Assembly: GCA_963930775.1 (NCBI GenBank)
Contig: OZ005691.1
Span: 9,173,000-9,236,999, forward strand
Source: Cliona cf. orientalis
Taxonomy: Eukaryota > Porifera > Demospongiae > Clionaida > Clionaidae
Length of the DNA: 64,000 nucleotides
Reading direction: 5' to 3'
The position numbers and the translations under genes are program-made. Below are positions 36,301 to 51,300 of this stretch, piece by piece; positions within the stretch are counted from its first letter, which is position 1; every line of letters begins with the position of its first letter. Below the pieces are notes generated by a model, which saw only the letters and a program-made list of their open reading frames with translations, was not told the DNA's origin and did not search any database.

Positions 36301-39300
36301 TTGTTATGTACTTTGTGATTAGCCATGGCTACGTATGCGGGAGTGACTCAGTAATATCTTTAGGAAATGGCTACAATATTTATACAGGTCAAAAGGAAGG
36401 AGTGGCAGACTACAGCTAAACTAAACTAGTTATTATACTATATACAAATGAAATATATTTTTCAGAGCGACAATTTTCTCATATAATCTGTGTCATTACA
36501 TGAGGGCATGGATATGCATCTCGGATGCGCCCTGTTGCTATGAACGCACGGCGCGGGCGGAGAGAAAGTCCACACTACAAGGCTCAGGATTGGTCAGAAC
36601 TGTAGGACCATGTGCACAAGTAGAGTGCCTCGGGCCATAGCTAGTCGCCATTGCACACGTACACTTCGAAGTTGCTATGAGGGATGTGGCCTCTACAACT
36701 GCTTCCATCTGTGCATGCGCATGGTACTAATGGGCACTCTGCCCTTGCAGGCAGGATACTGTTTGTGCATGAACTACGTCACTGTTAATAGATGATCATG
36801 CATACCAACCACATTATCCCATGATGATTGTGACATTAAACATACTCATGTAGGGGAGGAGAATATATAATCTATGGTCAAATGCAGAGTATAGAGTACC
36901 GCACCAACTGAAAATTTAATTTCAAACAGAGATTGAGTGGATGTGATTTGATTGCCATAGGAGAAGCTGATTGAATACACATGGTATACACACACTGAAA
37001 ATTCTTTATAATATCTTTGCCTCTTATTATCGCATTGTCCATGATGGCACTGATCCCATAAAATTTCTGGGGTGCCATCACTACTAGCCATGTACAGTGC
37101 CCAGTAAACTTTTTGAATCAATCCCTTGAGCGTGTATGCAAGCCAAAAGCCAACAAAATCCTATGTCAGATGTGCTAAGAGCAAGTCAGGTTTCAAGAAG
37201 CCAGATAAGAACAAACCCGTGTGTGAGCAACGTGGGGACATAAAACAGGATTTGAGTGTTTGAAAGTGAAGGTTGCTGGCCTGACAATCCATAAAATTAA
37301 TTTAGAACATGATGCTGGTCTAATAACTATGTATCCACGCATAATGAATAAAGTTATACGTAGGATGTTCAGTTGCTTCAAGATGAACGGCAAGTTATGG
37401 GAATGTTTTATTCTTTGAAATACCTATAGTGTCTGTCCCTTTTTGTTCTCTCTAGCGATCAATTGTTGAACAAATTTGAGCTTTTGTTCACCTAGCTAGT
37501 CCAGCTGGCTCTGTCTCCCTCCAGGGTGGTGGAGTCCTCTTGCTATATAAAGGACCACCAAAGAGCTTACCACCATCAGTTTCTCCTACGGCAATCGAAA
37601 CACATATCCACTCTCTGTTTGAAATTAAATTTCAGTTGGTGCGGTGCTCTATGATGAAGATTCTCTGCATTGGACTAGTCATTGTCGGTGTACTGGTGGC
37701 CTCCTCTCTGGCCATGCCCAGGATACCCCTTCATGCCAGAAAGCAGTATGCCAAATTTGTTGAATATGAGAACCAGGAGAAGGAGACTATTGGCCAGGCC
37801 CGTGCCTTTGGCGGCTTCAATGCTTGTGAGTAATATCTGCATTGTAATGCCAAGTGGACTCGACTATACCGTATAGCCGGAAATATTGGTGGGAATTAAA
37901 TTTGGCGGTTGAGCCCAAAATCGCTATTGCAAGAATATTAGCAGATTTAAATTTGGCGTTGTGGTACAGGATCGCCATACGTATATATTCGAGTAGGAAA
38001 TTTTGGCGGATTTTAATTTGGCGGTTGTAACATTGACCACCAAACCGCCAAATTTCCGGCTATACAGTATACTGTCCTACAGATGCTGCACAACCTCGTG
38101 AATCCCCCTGCTATCCATCACCCGAATGTTCTGGTCCCTACATGTCGATGCCTCCTAGTGATTGCTGTTATCGTGGACATGGTCTATCCTTCAAAATTCA
38201 AGGGGATCAGACGTGCCTAAGATGGTATTATATTATTATTTATCCTGTATTGTCTAGTAATTGGATGCACACACATTTTGCACTGTGCAGTCCATGAAGT
38301 TGAAGTCCTGTACTGACGGAATGGTAGAAGAACTTTTTTTTTTAATTTTTATTATGAGCACGATTTTTTTTTTTAATTTGGAGTGGTGATTGTTAGTTAT
38401 TCTCTTATTCTATGAACGTGCGTGATCGCTACCAGCTCGGAGAAAATAAGGCATGTACCATTATTACAAACTATGGCAGGTGTCGAGATTAAGGTCAAAC
38501 TCTGACCACGGGAGCGTAATTGAGGCTTCCTTGGTACAATTCAGTTAACCATGGACACTCGACCTACAGCTGTTTAGAATTGGGTGCTGAGCAATAATAT
38601 TTCAGTGTTACAAGGTTGAATAAGGGCCATACTGGTCTTGCTTGTATAGTGATAAATCAATGAATTTCTGAAGTTCAAAAATACAATATACTGTGACATT
38701 TGTCAGCAAAATGATAAGATGCCTATTGATGAAAATCATTCCCTTGAAAATTTCCCGCTGCTATAGAGTAGTACTGACTAGTATTTATCTCACAGAACTT
38801 ACTTTTTGTCCTTCTCCTCCTTCTTCTTGGTTGGTACGAACTCCTCCAGATCAGCCTCTCCACTCAGGATCTGCTCAAACTGCGAGTCACTCAGCTGAGA
38901 GTAGCTACACAAAACAGTAGATATACAGTAGTAAGTTCATAAAGAAAATTACACACACATAAATTTAATACAATGACCAGTACATCTATGCCATTGTGAT
39001 TACCATCCCACCCACCTGCAAAATTAATATTGCAGATAGATACAGGCATACTGTAGACCGGAACATTAATTTTCTTTGTTAGTGCAAACCACAAACATTA
39101 ATTATTTTTATGGCAAGGGTTGATTCCCAACAGGAAGCATTATAGCATGAAATTTAATAATATTTGCAACCTGTTACTATTTTTACTTTTATGAAACAAA
39201 CTCTTGAGTAGCTAGTATTGATTTTTCTCGAGTAACACTCACTGGGCTTTAGCCTTCCGCTGTCTGCTCACTCTCCTCTCTTCCAGCGTATCATCACAGC

Positions 39301-42300
39301 ACTCCATCTCTCCCTCTCCCTCCACCCCTCCTCCCTCTCCAGAGCGACACAAGTTCTCCTTCCCTTTCTTCTTCATCTCGGCCATCTTTTTCTTTTCTTC
39401 TTTCTCCATCATCTCAAAGATAGTGTTGTTGAGAAGGCTCTTGTAGTACTTCTCCTGGTAGGGGGTGAGCGGGGCATACACTAGAACCTCTTTCTTGGGA
39501 GGGAGGGAAAATTCAACATCAGTCTTGAGACGACGCAGGAGGAAGGGAGTTAAAATCTAAAAAAGAAAATGGAAAGACATCATCTATGTGTATTATATAT
39601 GGGTAAAGCATTAGTCTTCCACAAAGTGTGGAGGCCTGGAATTTATACCGTATAGCCTGAAAATTGGGCAGGAAATTAAATTTGGTGGTTTGGTGATCTA
39701 TATTATTACAACTGTCAAATTAAAGTCTGCTAATATTCTGCAATAACAATTTTGGGCTCAACCGCCAAATTTAATTCCCGCTAATATTTCTGGCTATACG
39801 GTATTCACTAACTACTAAGACTGATCCCAACCATTATACATATATACATGAGATAATTCTTTTTAAAAGGCCTATTGATGGGAGGGGACCAATAATCTCA
39901 AAAGCTCATTGAGCTTTCGACGATATTATTACCTATTTTTTTCTAATCTTACAAACCTGGTGCAGTGTCTTAAGCACATTCTGCTCCCTCTCTTGTGCAA
40001 TAATCCTCTCCTTAGCAAAGTCATCTCCACTTGTGTCAAAATCAAACCATGACTGAAAACTAAAAAAGCGTGTGTGTTGCAAATAACGATGTAAATGCAA
40101 TAGTCACGTGCATACATAAGCCCATAATTTACATCAGCATAGATCTACATATTATGTAAAAGTTTTGCATATACCGTAGCGTCCCGGGCAAGCGCCCACT
40201 CCCGGGTAAGCGCCCATGTACCTCATGTCAAGGGGTCAATGTAACAGTTTCTATACAAACATATGGAAATTATGTCCTGGGTAAGCACCCATGCGGGCCA
40301 AAATCGCAAGATATGTTTAAGCACCCATGGGCGCTTACCCGGGACACTACAGTATATATACGCTTCTTGTGAGTATACATTAGTTAACACTATCCTAACT
40401 GTTGAGTATCCATATATTATATACATGTACAATTATTTTTAAAACTGCATATACACACATATTTCTGCATTGGTCTCCCTGATACAATCATCACTCTTCC
40501 ATGTATACATTGCATATTTTCCCACATAAACTACTTCCATGGAAGACTGTAACTAACACGGATCACTCAACCGAATCTACTAAAATTAATATTCCTAAGA
40601 CGATGTGCTACATGTATACAGTGCAGTGTCTCATAAAAAGCCTGCGGGAAGATTAAAGTGTCCTGATTAAAGGAGATTATCTCAGCTCCACGATAATTAA
40701 ATTCAGTTCAAAGAGTAGCTTGAGGATCCCAGACTAAACAAACTTAATATCTAGGGCCAACCATTATAATAATGTATTTGCAAACACATAATTGATATTT
40801 CCACGGGCTTATAGACTCCTAAAGAAGAAGAGGGCACATACATAAATAGGCACCTGACAAAATTCATATTACGTAAGCTGAAAATAGTAGAAATCCTCAA
40901 TATGGCATGGTGAAATCCAGACAGCAGCTGTTACTACATATAAACAATTGATATTGCAATGACCAAAACACAGCCTTTTGGACATCACACTGTTCCAAGT
41001 CCCTCTTTGTAAGAGCAGGTCACGCACGAGCAGACTCATGTACAAGGAAATTTCCTCACAATAGGCACTCCATCAAATTGTTTGCTAACACAATTACAGG
41101 TGTACAAACATAACAATAATATTATGTGCACTGCAATAGTGCTAGTGGGTAAAAACGTGTTAGCATTTTGTCTTGATATGGTTCGGCTGGTCGGCTTCAG
41201 GTGCCTTGCTGCTTGCTTACAAGCGCCGGTGCCGGCTAGGTAAGCTATAATAGTACATGAAGACAGACTTGTGGAGCCTGGCGTACTTCATGTATGTCCG
41301 TGAAACTACCGTATAGCCGGAAATATTTGGCGGGGAATTAAATTTGGCGGTTTGGCGGTCTACATCACAACCGCCAAATTAAAATCCACCAAAATTTCCT
41401 ACTCGCATATACATGTAAGGCGATCCCGTATGGAACCGCCAAATTTAAATCCGCTAATATTCTTGCAATAGCAATTTTGGGCTCAACTGCCAAATTTAAT
41501 TCCCGCCAATATTTCCGGCTATACAGTATCTTTCAATTTACACTTGCACACTCCCCCCCCCCCCCCCCCCCCCATCAATGATAACCAATCCTAGTACACT
41601 AGGGAAAATAGGTATAATAATTTCAAAGGCAAAATTCAGACATTTGAGATAGGGTTCACTCTGGGAAAAATTCAGGGGGCATGCACTGGATCCCCCCCCC
41701 CCCCAAATATTGTCAAACATCATAATAATAAGTCTCTCAAGAAAGTATTAATTCAAATGATCTTTGGAGCTGCAAGAAGCAGTCTCAGGGGGCACCAATC
41801 GAAAAAAAAAAATTCCTAAGGGGGAGCAGGCCCCCCAACCCCCCCCAACTCTCCCTCATAGTCACATGTATTGTGGTCAAGACCGTCATTTTAGAACATA
41901 CACAACATGCATACTTTCACGCGCACACACATGTAGCAGACAGTCAAGAGACACAGTGGTCGGCTCCTAAAGTCTGCTGCCCATCTATGTACACGTATAC
42001 ACCCAGCGTAGGCGCATAGATTATCATTAATATTCATGATCAAACACAGGAGTCGAAGCTTGGCTAGCGTGGACATGGATTAATTAGTGTTGTCAAAACA
42101 GTAATTGATCCGTGAATAAACAGTGCCATAGATAGTGAACCCACTGCACTACCAGATATATTTAGCCAGCTCATGCATGTTGTGTGTTAGCCAGAGGGTT
42201 CCTGAAGCCTACAAAATGCTCCAGCTTTATCCCAAGGATCTACAGACTAGTATCGATTTCAAGAGCAAGTCATAAATGGGCACTCAGTCCGGAGATTAGA

Positions 42301-45300
42301 AAGCAAAGTGGAAGATATGGTAGGCTAATTAATATTAGCTATAATAGTGTGTAGGGGATTAATCCCTGGTAACAAATGTATGACAAGAGCTCATATAAGA
42401 TCATCCCCGTACATGTAAGTGATAACACTTCCTTTCCTTGCGTCAAAACACTGTAGAGTCCCAAAAAAATAGCGCAGAAACAATCAACAAAAACACCTGA
42501 TCCTTTGATTAAAATACCAAGCATAGTTCTACATAAGTCATGTGCACAGAAGTGTGCACATACAGTGGAACTCCCTCTATTCCAGACACCCTTGGGACAG
42601 CTTAAACTAAAGATGTCCTAAATTTGTGCTTCTTCGTACGTGTACGTAGCTGGTGCTATGCACAGTGTCCTGACTAAGGGAAATGTCCTCATCTTAAAAT
42701 TAGAAATGTTGTTATAGAGGGGTTACACCTATTACAGTTTCCCAAAGATCTTACTGACAACTACTTATCTCAAACGCAGGTTGCAAATTCAAAGGGAAAA
42801 TGCTTATAGAATGACAGATAGACAGACAGACAGACTTTCTTTAATTGAAATTCCATGCATTGCCCCAACTCCATATCATTTTTAGGAAAGGATTAACACT
42901 TCCATTTTTGCTAACAAAATGCATTCCCCAAATTACATCAGCTGTTGAACTATACTTCCAAACATAGCATGGTACAAGTTGACAAGAATAAAGTCCAACA
43001 GCTCAGATGACATAATCCCATGACTACATTAGGCTAGGAGGAAGGAGATGCTAGATCCTCTGCCCGCCTCATTTTGCCCCCACCCCCCCTCCCACATTTT
43101 GTCTCCCAACTTCATGAAGGCCCGACTTATATTGGCTATTTCATACACACACAAGCTTAACTTATTTATAAATTACATTGTAGGAGGAGGGGGAGAAAGC
43201 TTGTACATTGCAATTAAACGTTGCTCTATTTTCGTTTATGAACACTTGACCATAAAATCCCCAGTAGCTGCATAGTGTAATGGTGCGTGTTGTAAAAAAT
43301 TTCAATTAAACATTCGTTTATAAGCCAACCTACCGACCCTATCCGCCAGGCAGAGAGACACAGAATATTAAATTTAAGTGGCCTAATTAATATCGTAACT
43401 TGTCATAATTGGCATGGGAAATATGTTCAACCAATACTTAATTAGGTATAGCCCTTACCTAATTTAATTATCTTAATAAAATTACAACCGATTCTAGTCG
43501 TTATTTTTGTAGCCACCACTGTGCTCATGTGAGCAACACAGCTATGAGTGCATTGCATAAGCAACTACATGTCATTCACGTAGTTCGAAGCCACCAACAC
43601 TTCTATGCAAATTTGTCTCACATTACTAACAATTATCTCATGAATATTTCATTGAATTGAATTCCATCGACGCTGTATTGCACACAGCAGGGTTTATAAT
43701 CACAACTTGAATTGCGTCTTGGACGCCGAGCTCTAACTTAATTAATCCGTCATAATATTTACCGAATTTATACCAATTTGATGACAACTGTTTAGCAAAC
43801 TTTGTAGTAATATTGAGCCAGGTCCACTCTAGTATGAGAAACCTCTCCCCCTCTTCATTACCTAAACACCATTAATAGCAGTATGATACTTCAAGAAAGG
43901 TGGCGCTATTCTCGGTCCATATTGGGTTGATGCTGGAGACAGACAGATGTCTGAAGCAGCCAAATTAAATTTCTCTTCTTAATGAGATGCTAAATACAGT
44001 CCATCAAGTTGAAATATTATGTACTCAATACTCTAAAGCGCATATGTTTACACCCACATACATGCACACACACACATAAACATGAGCGTGCACTGGTACA
44101 AAAACATGTGCGTACACGCCCACTCATGGATAATTATGCATAAACATATGTATAAGCTATTGCCTACAGTACCGTGTGAAATTTCCAAGATATGCGCAAG
44201 TATATAACATTAAGTACAGCATGGATACAGTTAACAATGGTATAAATATCGTTGATGGGTTGTTCATAGTGTGACTGACTACTAATGTAGTTATAATGGG
44301 AGGGGTGTACTCTTAATTATGCTTGCAGACAACAGCTCAGCACACAAAACAACTCAACATCCCATCGTTAGAGTAGGCATGAGTTTTTAAACCGTAAAAT
44401 ACCTAATTACTTTATTTCATGGAGCTCACACAAGATTAGTGACCAATTTTATACACTGAGGGAGAAGAGTGGGGGGGGGGGGGGGGTGATATATATATAT
44501 CGGGTACCAGGACTTAGAATGGGTTTCCCAGATACCCACGCACATGCCAGTAAACAAATGAGACTACAGCGCCAGAATTCTACTTAATTAAAGCACAATA
44601 CCAATTCTTGTTAATTTGCTTAGTGAGCTACGTAGGTACTACTCTGTATGTTTGACAACAAAATTAACGAGGGATAGCAGAGCATACGACAAAACAAAAA
44701 ACGATCAACATACATCTTTGTATTTATTTATATTATGTGACAAGGCATCTTTAAGCGTCGACTCCCCATATTTTCATATTATATAGTTTTATGAGTATCA
44801 TACGTGCATACTTGTGTCTAGAGTTCGGCCTGTGATGCTCGATGGTTCACATAATTCATAGTACGGGCATGTAGTTAGTAGTATTAATTAAGTAAGTAGT
44901 GCGCTTATGACCTCTAGGTATTTATACCGTAAAACGTTTAATTAAGGCGACACCCTAAATAACCGCCACCCAACCCACTAAAGTAAATTTTTACCCCTAT
45001 TATAGCACAACGCTCACGAATTAAAATAATTTTGATATCTAGTCAGTAAATAGAGGCAACCAGTACAAAAGAAGCATACAATAAAAAGGGTTGGGGTGGG
45101 GGGGGGGGGATTGCCCCTCCCCCCAACCTAATTATAAGGGGGCAAATATTCAACAAGGGGGAGGATTGCCCTTCCCCCACACAGCCCTGAAGATACACAA
45201 ACTAAATTTTCATGTGAGAAATGTGTACTAACATACCTATTGAGATCATCGAAGATATCCGGGAGGAGAAAGTTGAGTAGTGACCACAGTTCCGCTAGGT

Positions 45301-48300
45301 TGTTTTGCAGCGGCGTACCAGTAAGCAGGAGCCGATTAGCCGCGTCGTAACTCTTCAGAGCTCTAATGTGGACAAAACATAGACCATTCATACAAAGGAA
45401 AATCAAAAAATGTAGGAAAAACTGTATCACATAGCATATGACTGTAGACATGCATGGAAACATTACATGTAGATACTGAATGGAAACAGGATGGAGAGGG
45501 AAAGAATTCCATATAAATAATACCGTAGAAACTGGTTGTTAAGCGCTGCTCGCTGTTAAGCGCATACTTTTTATTAAGCGCATAGTTTTGTGCGAGCTTT
45601 GCCGCTCTTTGTTAGGCGCATATGCCCAGTAAGCCACCTGAACGACGAGCGATCTGTTACACGAGCCCAGAAAGAAGGCTAGAAGTAGGCTGGAGAAGAA
45701 AACGTCGAAAATATGCTCCCTGGTCGCTTCTTGGCCACCGTTGTAGGCCTTTCTACCCTCGATACGTTCTTTACGCATGCCCCACCTACCGTGTTTTAGC
45801 ACTTTTAATTAAGCGCATGCTTCCTGTTAAGCGCATACTTTTTGTTAAGCGCATATTTTCTTGCTGCCGCGTGTTATAAGCGCATGCGCTTAACAACCAG
45901 TTTCTACGGTAATTATAGTTTGAATTTGAACATATCCGATAGACAGATGTGTGTAAGGCTATAACTGTTTATTCTACAATGCCATTAAGGTATCTTGAAA
46001 CTTAAACAGCACGATGTTCTACGAAATCCCTTCCATTCAGTAGACATTGTATGCGCTCAATTAAGCAAGCACCCTGCAAAAGGCAGCGCCGCTTGGGTGC
46101 AATAACCTTGAGAACCAAACGGTACATGCGTACATATATGGCACATCTATAATTAAATAATTATATAGAGAGCATAGTCCATGATTTAAATGCATCCAAT
46201 AAGCACCTGACGGTGTCAGAGTGCGTAACAGAACTCAAACAAACCAAAATTATGTCCGATACCATATTATATGCAACAAATATTTACTACCACTGTGTAT
46301 ATGTGTGTGTACCCACATACGGGAGACACTATTAATACATCTGACAGGTGTCCAACTGAATTAAGGTCAATAGGGCAATCTCATGTGACTTGGCAGATAG
46401 GCCTATGATAGTTTACCACACACACCTCTAAAGATTGCAGCGATGGAGATTGGTTTAGATTACAGGGGCATATTTGAGGATACCTATGGGCACTCCAACA
46501 CTGCTTGAATAGAACGTGCGTGCCTTAAGAAGACTTACACATCCATAATTCCATTCATCATGGTTGCTAAAGCTTGCATAAATATTATCCTTATTCAATA
46601 AATAAGGTAGTTAGGTACAAATACCCCTTGTCTGATGGGTGCCTCTTAGGCTCTACAATCAAGGCTTCACATTTACATTTTTGAGGAGATTGTAGCAGCT
46701 TTGATTGAAATGACTCCCACCATTAAAGTATTCATAGGGGGACGTTCATGATTTAGTAATTACATCAAATATCAGAGGGGGCACCCACTATTAGGTAGGT
46801 CAGGATGGGGAAGCTGAGTCCAAAGGCATCTATGGATAGAAGCCATCATTCTAAAGTGCATTGGACAGTGCTGATGTATGTTTGTATTTCCTTTGATGTA
46901 GTTATTTTTTACCACTCATGTCTACGTTTGCCATCAAAATGATATTAATGATATGCAATGTTTAGGTTAGGGTTAGGGTTTGGGTAGGGTAACAATAGGT
47001 TTGGCTATTATTCGGGTTAGGGAACAATGGTGAACAATCCTTTGATGGCAAACTTGGACATGGCTCCTTAATTTAGCACTTCTTCCCACGAATAAAAGGT
47101 ACGACTGATACAAGTGCCAGTGTTCTCCCCTAGCATATACTTAAAGCATGTCGATCCACTTATGCCTTCGACGTAGCAATTTCTTTTTGGTGTGGGAATG
47201 GCGCGAGTTTAAAGTACTTCAACATGATCGGGGAAAAACATTTGACGTGGTCAAATATCCTTCAACCATAACTTACCAATAACCATCCTCAGGTACCAAC
47301 AACTATGCAAACTTTTTAGTTTGTTACAAAATATCTGGCCTAAGTATTGGGTATACCATAGGTCGGGTTTTAATTGCAAGTATGTATTAATTGCGAATTG
47401 CAAGTTTTTCTACGTTTCGCAATTAATAGATTCGCAAACATAAACATGTACGTATACTACAATACGGTACGGGGTTGTCCATCGCAATTATTTGATTCGC
47501 AATTTGGCCTGACTTGACTAGAATGCAATCATTAAACTATGCAATTAAAACCCGTCCTACGGTATAAAAGGAGTTCACCATCTTCGAAAACTCCTAAAGG
47601 AAATCACAATAGGGAAAGTCTGTGTCATATTTGAGCCACACATAAGGTATGGTATTGCTTTGTGAAAATATTATACCATGCTTAACCATCTATAGAAAGG
47701 CACTTTTGGAAAGAAAGAACGAGGGAGGATTATCATATGGAACAAAATCACATACCACGTCAACGTGAAATATATCTGACGTGGTATGTGATTTTGTTCC
47801 ATATGACAATCCTCCCTCATGCTTTCTTTCCAAAAGTGCCTTTCTATAAATGGTTAAGCATAGAAAAATATTTCACGTTTTCACATAAGTATGCATTTAC
47901 ATGTACATGTACTGAATTATTCCTGCATGGATGGGCAGCTCAAGTCAAAAGTGGAGAGAGGGGATGCCAAATTCACCAAAAAGGGGAAAGGTTCCAGAGT
48001 CCCAATTAAGTTACTTCCAAGGTCATGTCCTTAGGTTAACAAATAAGGATGTGTTTAAATTTTTGGGATGTGTGTGATCACAATGCAATACCAAAGTACA
48101 AGTTTACATCATACATACTTGACAGTACAATCCAGGCAGTCACATTTGGGATGTAGTACAATATATATATGGAAGTTGTATGGTGCAATGAGGCGTGGGA
48201 AATGTAATTTAAATTAGCTTTACAACAGAGCATGCAGAACGAAAAAAGGAAATGATGGCTATGGGAAGGCATATGGACATATGGACCCTGGGTACTATTA

Positions 48301-51300
48301 AGGACACTAATCGAATTTAGAAGGATCACATGAAATTCCTGCTAAATTACATTACAAGCTAGGTAAGCAGATCAACCGTCCATGTCCAATGGGTCCATAA
48401 AAGTTCACACGTTGTCAAACTTGTGGAAATGGGATGTGAATTTCTTAGAAAATTTGGCCCTGACATTTGGGAAGGAGAGAGAGAGAGAGAGAGGAGAGGA
48501 GAGAGAGAGGAGAGGTGTGGTTTCCACTTAAAAGAGCTAAGATTAATGATCTCATTTTAATTCTCTAGTGACCAGAATAAGAAGGTTAATATTCTGCAAT
48601 GCGTACTGGATATAATATAGCTATTACCCAACCAAGAATCTCAACATGAACATACAGGGTGGTAAAATTAATATTCTTGAGATTTAAAATTTGTGAGCTC
48701 ATTATATTCAGTAGACATAGCAAGTGCGCTCATTCTTTCTCTAGGGACCAACATATACAGAATAAGAAGGATAATATTCTGCAATGCGTACCAAACTTGG
48801 GGAAATGGGATGTGAATTTCTTGGCCCTAACATTTGGGAAGGAGAGGTGTGGTTTCTGCTTAATAGATCTAAGATTCATGATCTCGCTAGATTCAGTGCA
48901 CATAGCAAGTGTGCTCATTCTTCTCTAGAGACCGACACTTGCAGGATAATATTCTGCAATGTGTACCAAATTTGGGGAAATGGGATGTGAATTTCTTGGA
49001 AAATTTGACCCTAACATTTGGGAAGGAGAGAGAGAGAGGAGAGGTGTGGTTTCTGCTTAAAAGATCTAAGGTTAATGATCTCAATAGATTCGGTACACAT
49101 AGTAGCAAGTGTGCTCATTCTTTCTCTAGAAACCAATACTTGCAGAATAAGAAGGATAGTATTCTGCAATGCGTACTAGATATTATAGCTATTACCCAAC
49201 CAATAAGGATGAACATACAGGGTAGTAAATATTCTTAAAATCTAAGATTCATGATTTCATTAGATGCAGTACACATAGCAGGTGTGCTCATTCTTTCTCT
49301 AGAGACGGACACTAGTAGAATAAGAAGGTTAATATTCTGCAATGTGTACTAGAACTATTACCCAACCAAGAATCTCAACATTTCTCATTAGATTCAATAA
49401 CTGGAGTTCTCTAGAGCACATACACCACGCGCTGTATCTGACGGTAGCGGCAACCCGCATGTGTCAGTGGACAATCTTTACCTATATACATTAACTTATG
49501 CCATGAGCAGAAAGTATATGGTAGGCCCAATCAACAGGTTCACCAGTAAACTCACTATTTCGTGGGCCATGCCACACGATTCAAAGCATACCAAAACACT
49601 ACTCTTGTGCCAATTTTGATAGATTTATTTTGCTTACGAGTCGCTCGGAAGCATAGATCTCAAGATCTGGCCAATTCCATGCCAATAAAAAATGAAGCAA
49701 ATAAATTGCATGCTCGTGGGGTAATAATTACATGTACATATGTTGACTATAAAAGTTCACACGAGTAAAAGTATAGACAGAAGTAAATTTGGTGTCATAG
49801 GTGCACAATTATTAAATTCTGCATACAGAGCGCATGTGAAAAGATGAAGAGTGAAGATGTACAACATGAACATACAGTTGCTAAATCTCAAGTTCTTAGC
49901 CACAACGGTCGAGTTAACATGTGAATAAGGACCACAAATATTTCAATCTAACCTGTCTGTATGGTAGAACGTTGGGCCAAGCATTGCACAAATGTTGTAG
50001 ACACGAGTGTAATGCATTACCTTGACAACAAGTACACGGCTTGTTGTCAAGACAGAATTCTTGTGCAATGCTTACTGTCTGTTCAAAGGTCTGGTACCAA
50101 GTGCTGATCACCTCTACTGTTGAAAGCACTCAATAGACAAAAGAGACTATGGTAGCTTCTTCCTATAACTCTACTGACTCATCACTGGATAAACCATCAC
50201 TTTCTCACCTATCGTATCTAAACCTGTGCAAATTCTTGTGGTTCTCGACTGTACACACTGCTGCTCAAGGTTATTTGCTTAGCTTGCAAATTGGCACACT
50301 ATTTACGTTTATGTACAAAAGTTATTGTTCCTTCATAATGAATCCAATTTATTGAATCCCACAATGCATAAATACAGTGGTATGGTAAGAGTCTGATGCT
50401 ACATCCCCACTTGGCTGAAGCCCTTCTTCCCTCTCCCTCCCCTCCTACAATGGATCAAATAGCTGTGGTATCATTAAATATATAAATGCAGTTGAGCATT
50501 ACATAATTATAGTTACGTAGTTTCCTAGCATGCTGGTTAATGTCCCCCTCTCTCCTCTCTCCCTCTCTCTCCTGTTTATGAACCACTGTAGGAGGGGAGG
50601 GGAAGGAGAGGGAAGGAGGGTTTCTGGCAAATGGGGATGTAGCATCAGACTATTACCAAACAAGACAGAGAGGAGAAATGGGAACACTAATCACAGCAGT
50701 CCTGTCAACAATATACATAGTTTTGGTTTCTATCACAGACGGTACGATCATTGCTCAATGCTATAAATAATAACTGACCTTCACACTAAACCCGTCATCC
50801 TTTCAACTGATACACCAATAACTTAACTCCAAATATACAGATTACTATTAGGTAACGTTTACAATACTGACCACAAATTTGCAAACATTACAGGATTAAC
50901 ACGATGGCAATTTTTTTTTAAACAAGCATCATCATGGTACTCTAGATTCTATAAGGAGAGGATGAGCAAGCCAATGTCATATTTTGACTTCATGACATTG
51001 CAGAGATTGGTACAGATGGGGAGGGCCCAGGGTTTCTCCCAGGGAGGATGACCCCAGACCCCCCTCATTAGGGCATGCTATTGCACACCATGAGAGTACA
51101 CATAATCTTATTAGCTAATAGATGCAAGCCAAAAAAATAATAACGATCTTAACTTTCGCACAATTTCCGGTAAAGGTCGTCACACTCTACTTTAATTTAA
51201 GATACATTATGAAAAGTCCTAGAATGCACACTAATTAGATATTGCATTTTTATTAGATACTTACTCAGTTTCTAGAAAAGGGAATGATATTTAACTACGA

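Noticed and set aside
45622-45879. 85-codon frame with basic residues
   Set aside because: It falls within the foldback element 45521-45911.
47737-48009. 90-codon frame
   Set aside because: It arises inside the long hairpin arms; not a gene.
48659-49238. Several short frames with [13 protein letters not shown]-like peptides
   Set aside because: They repeat because the underlying DNA is tandemly duplicated; both strands are open by chance.
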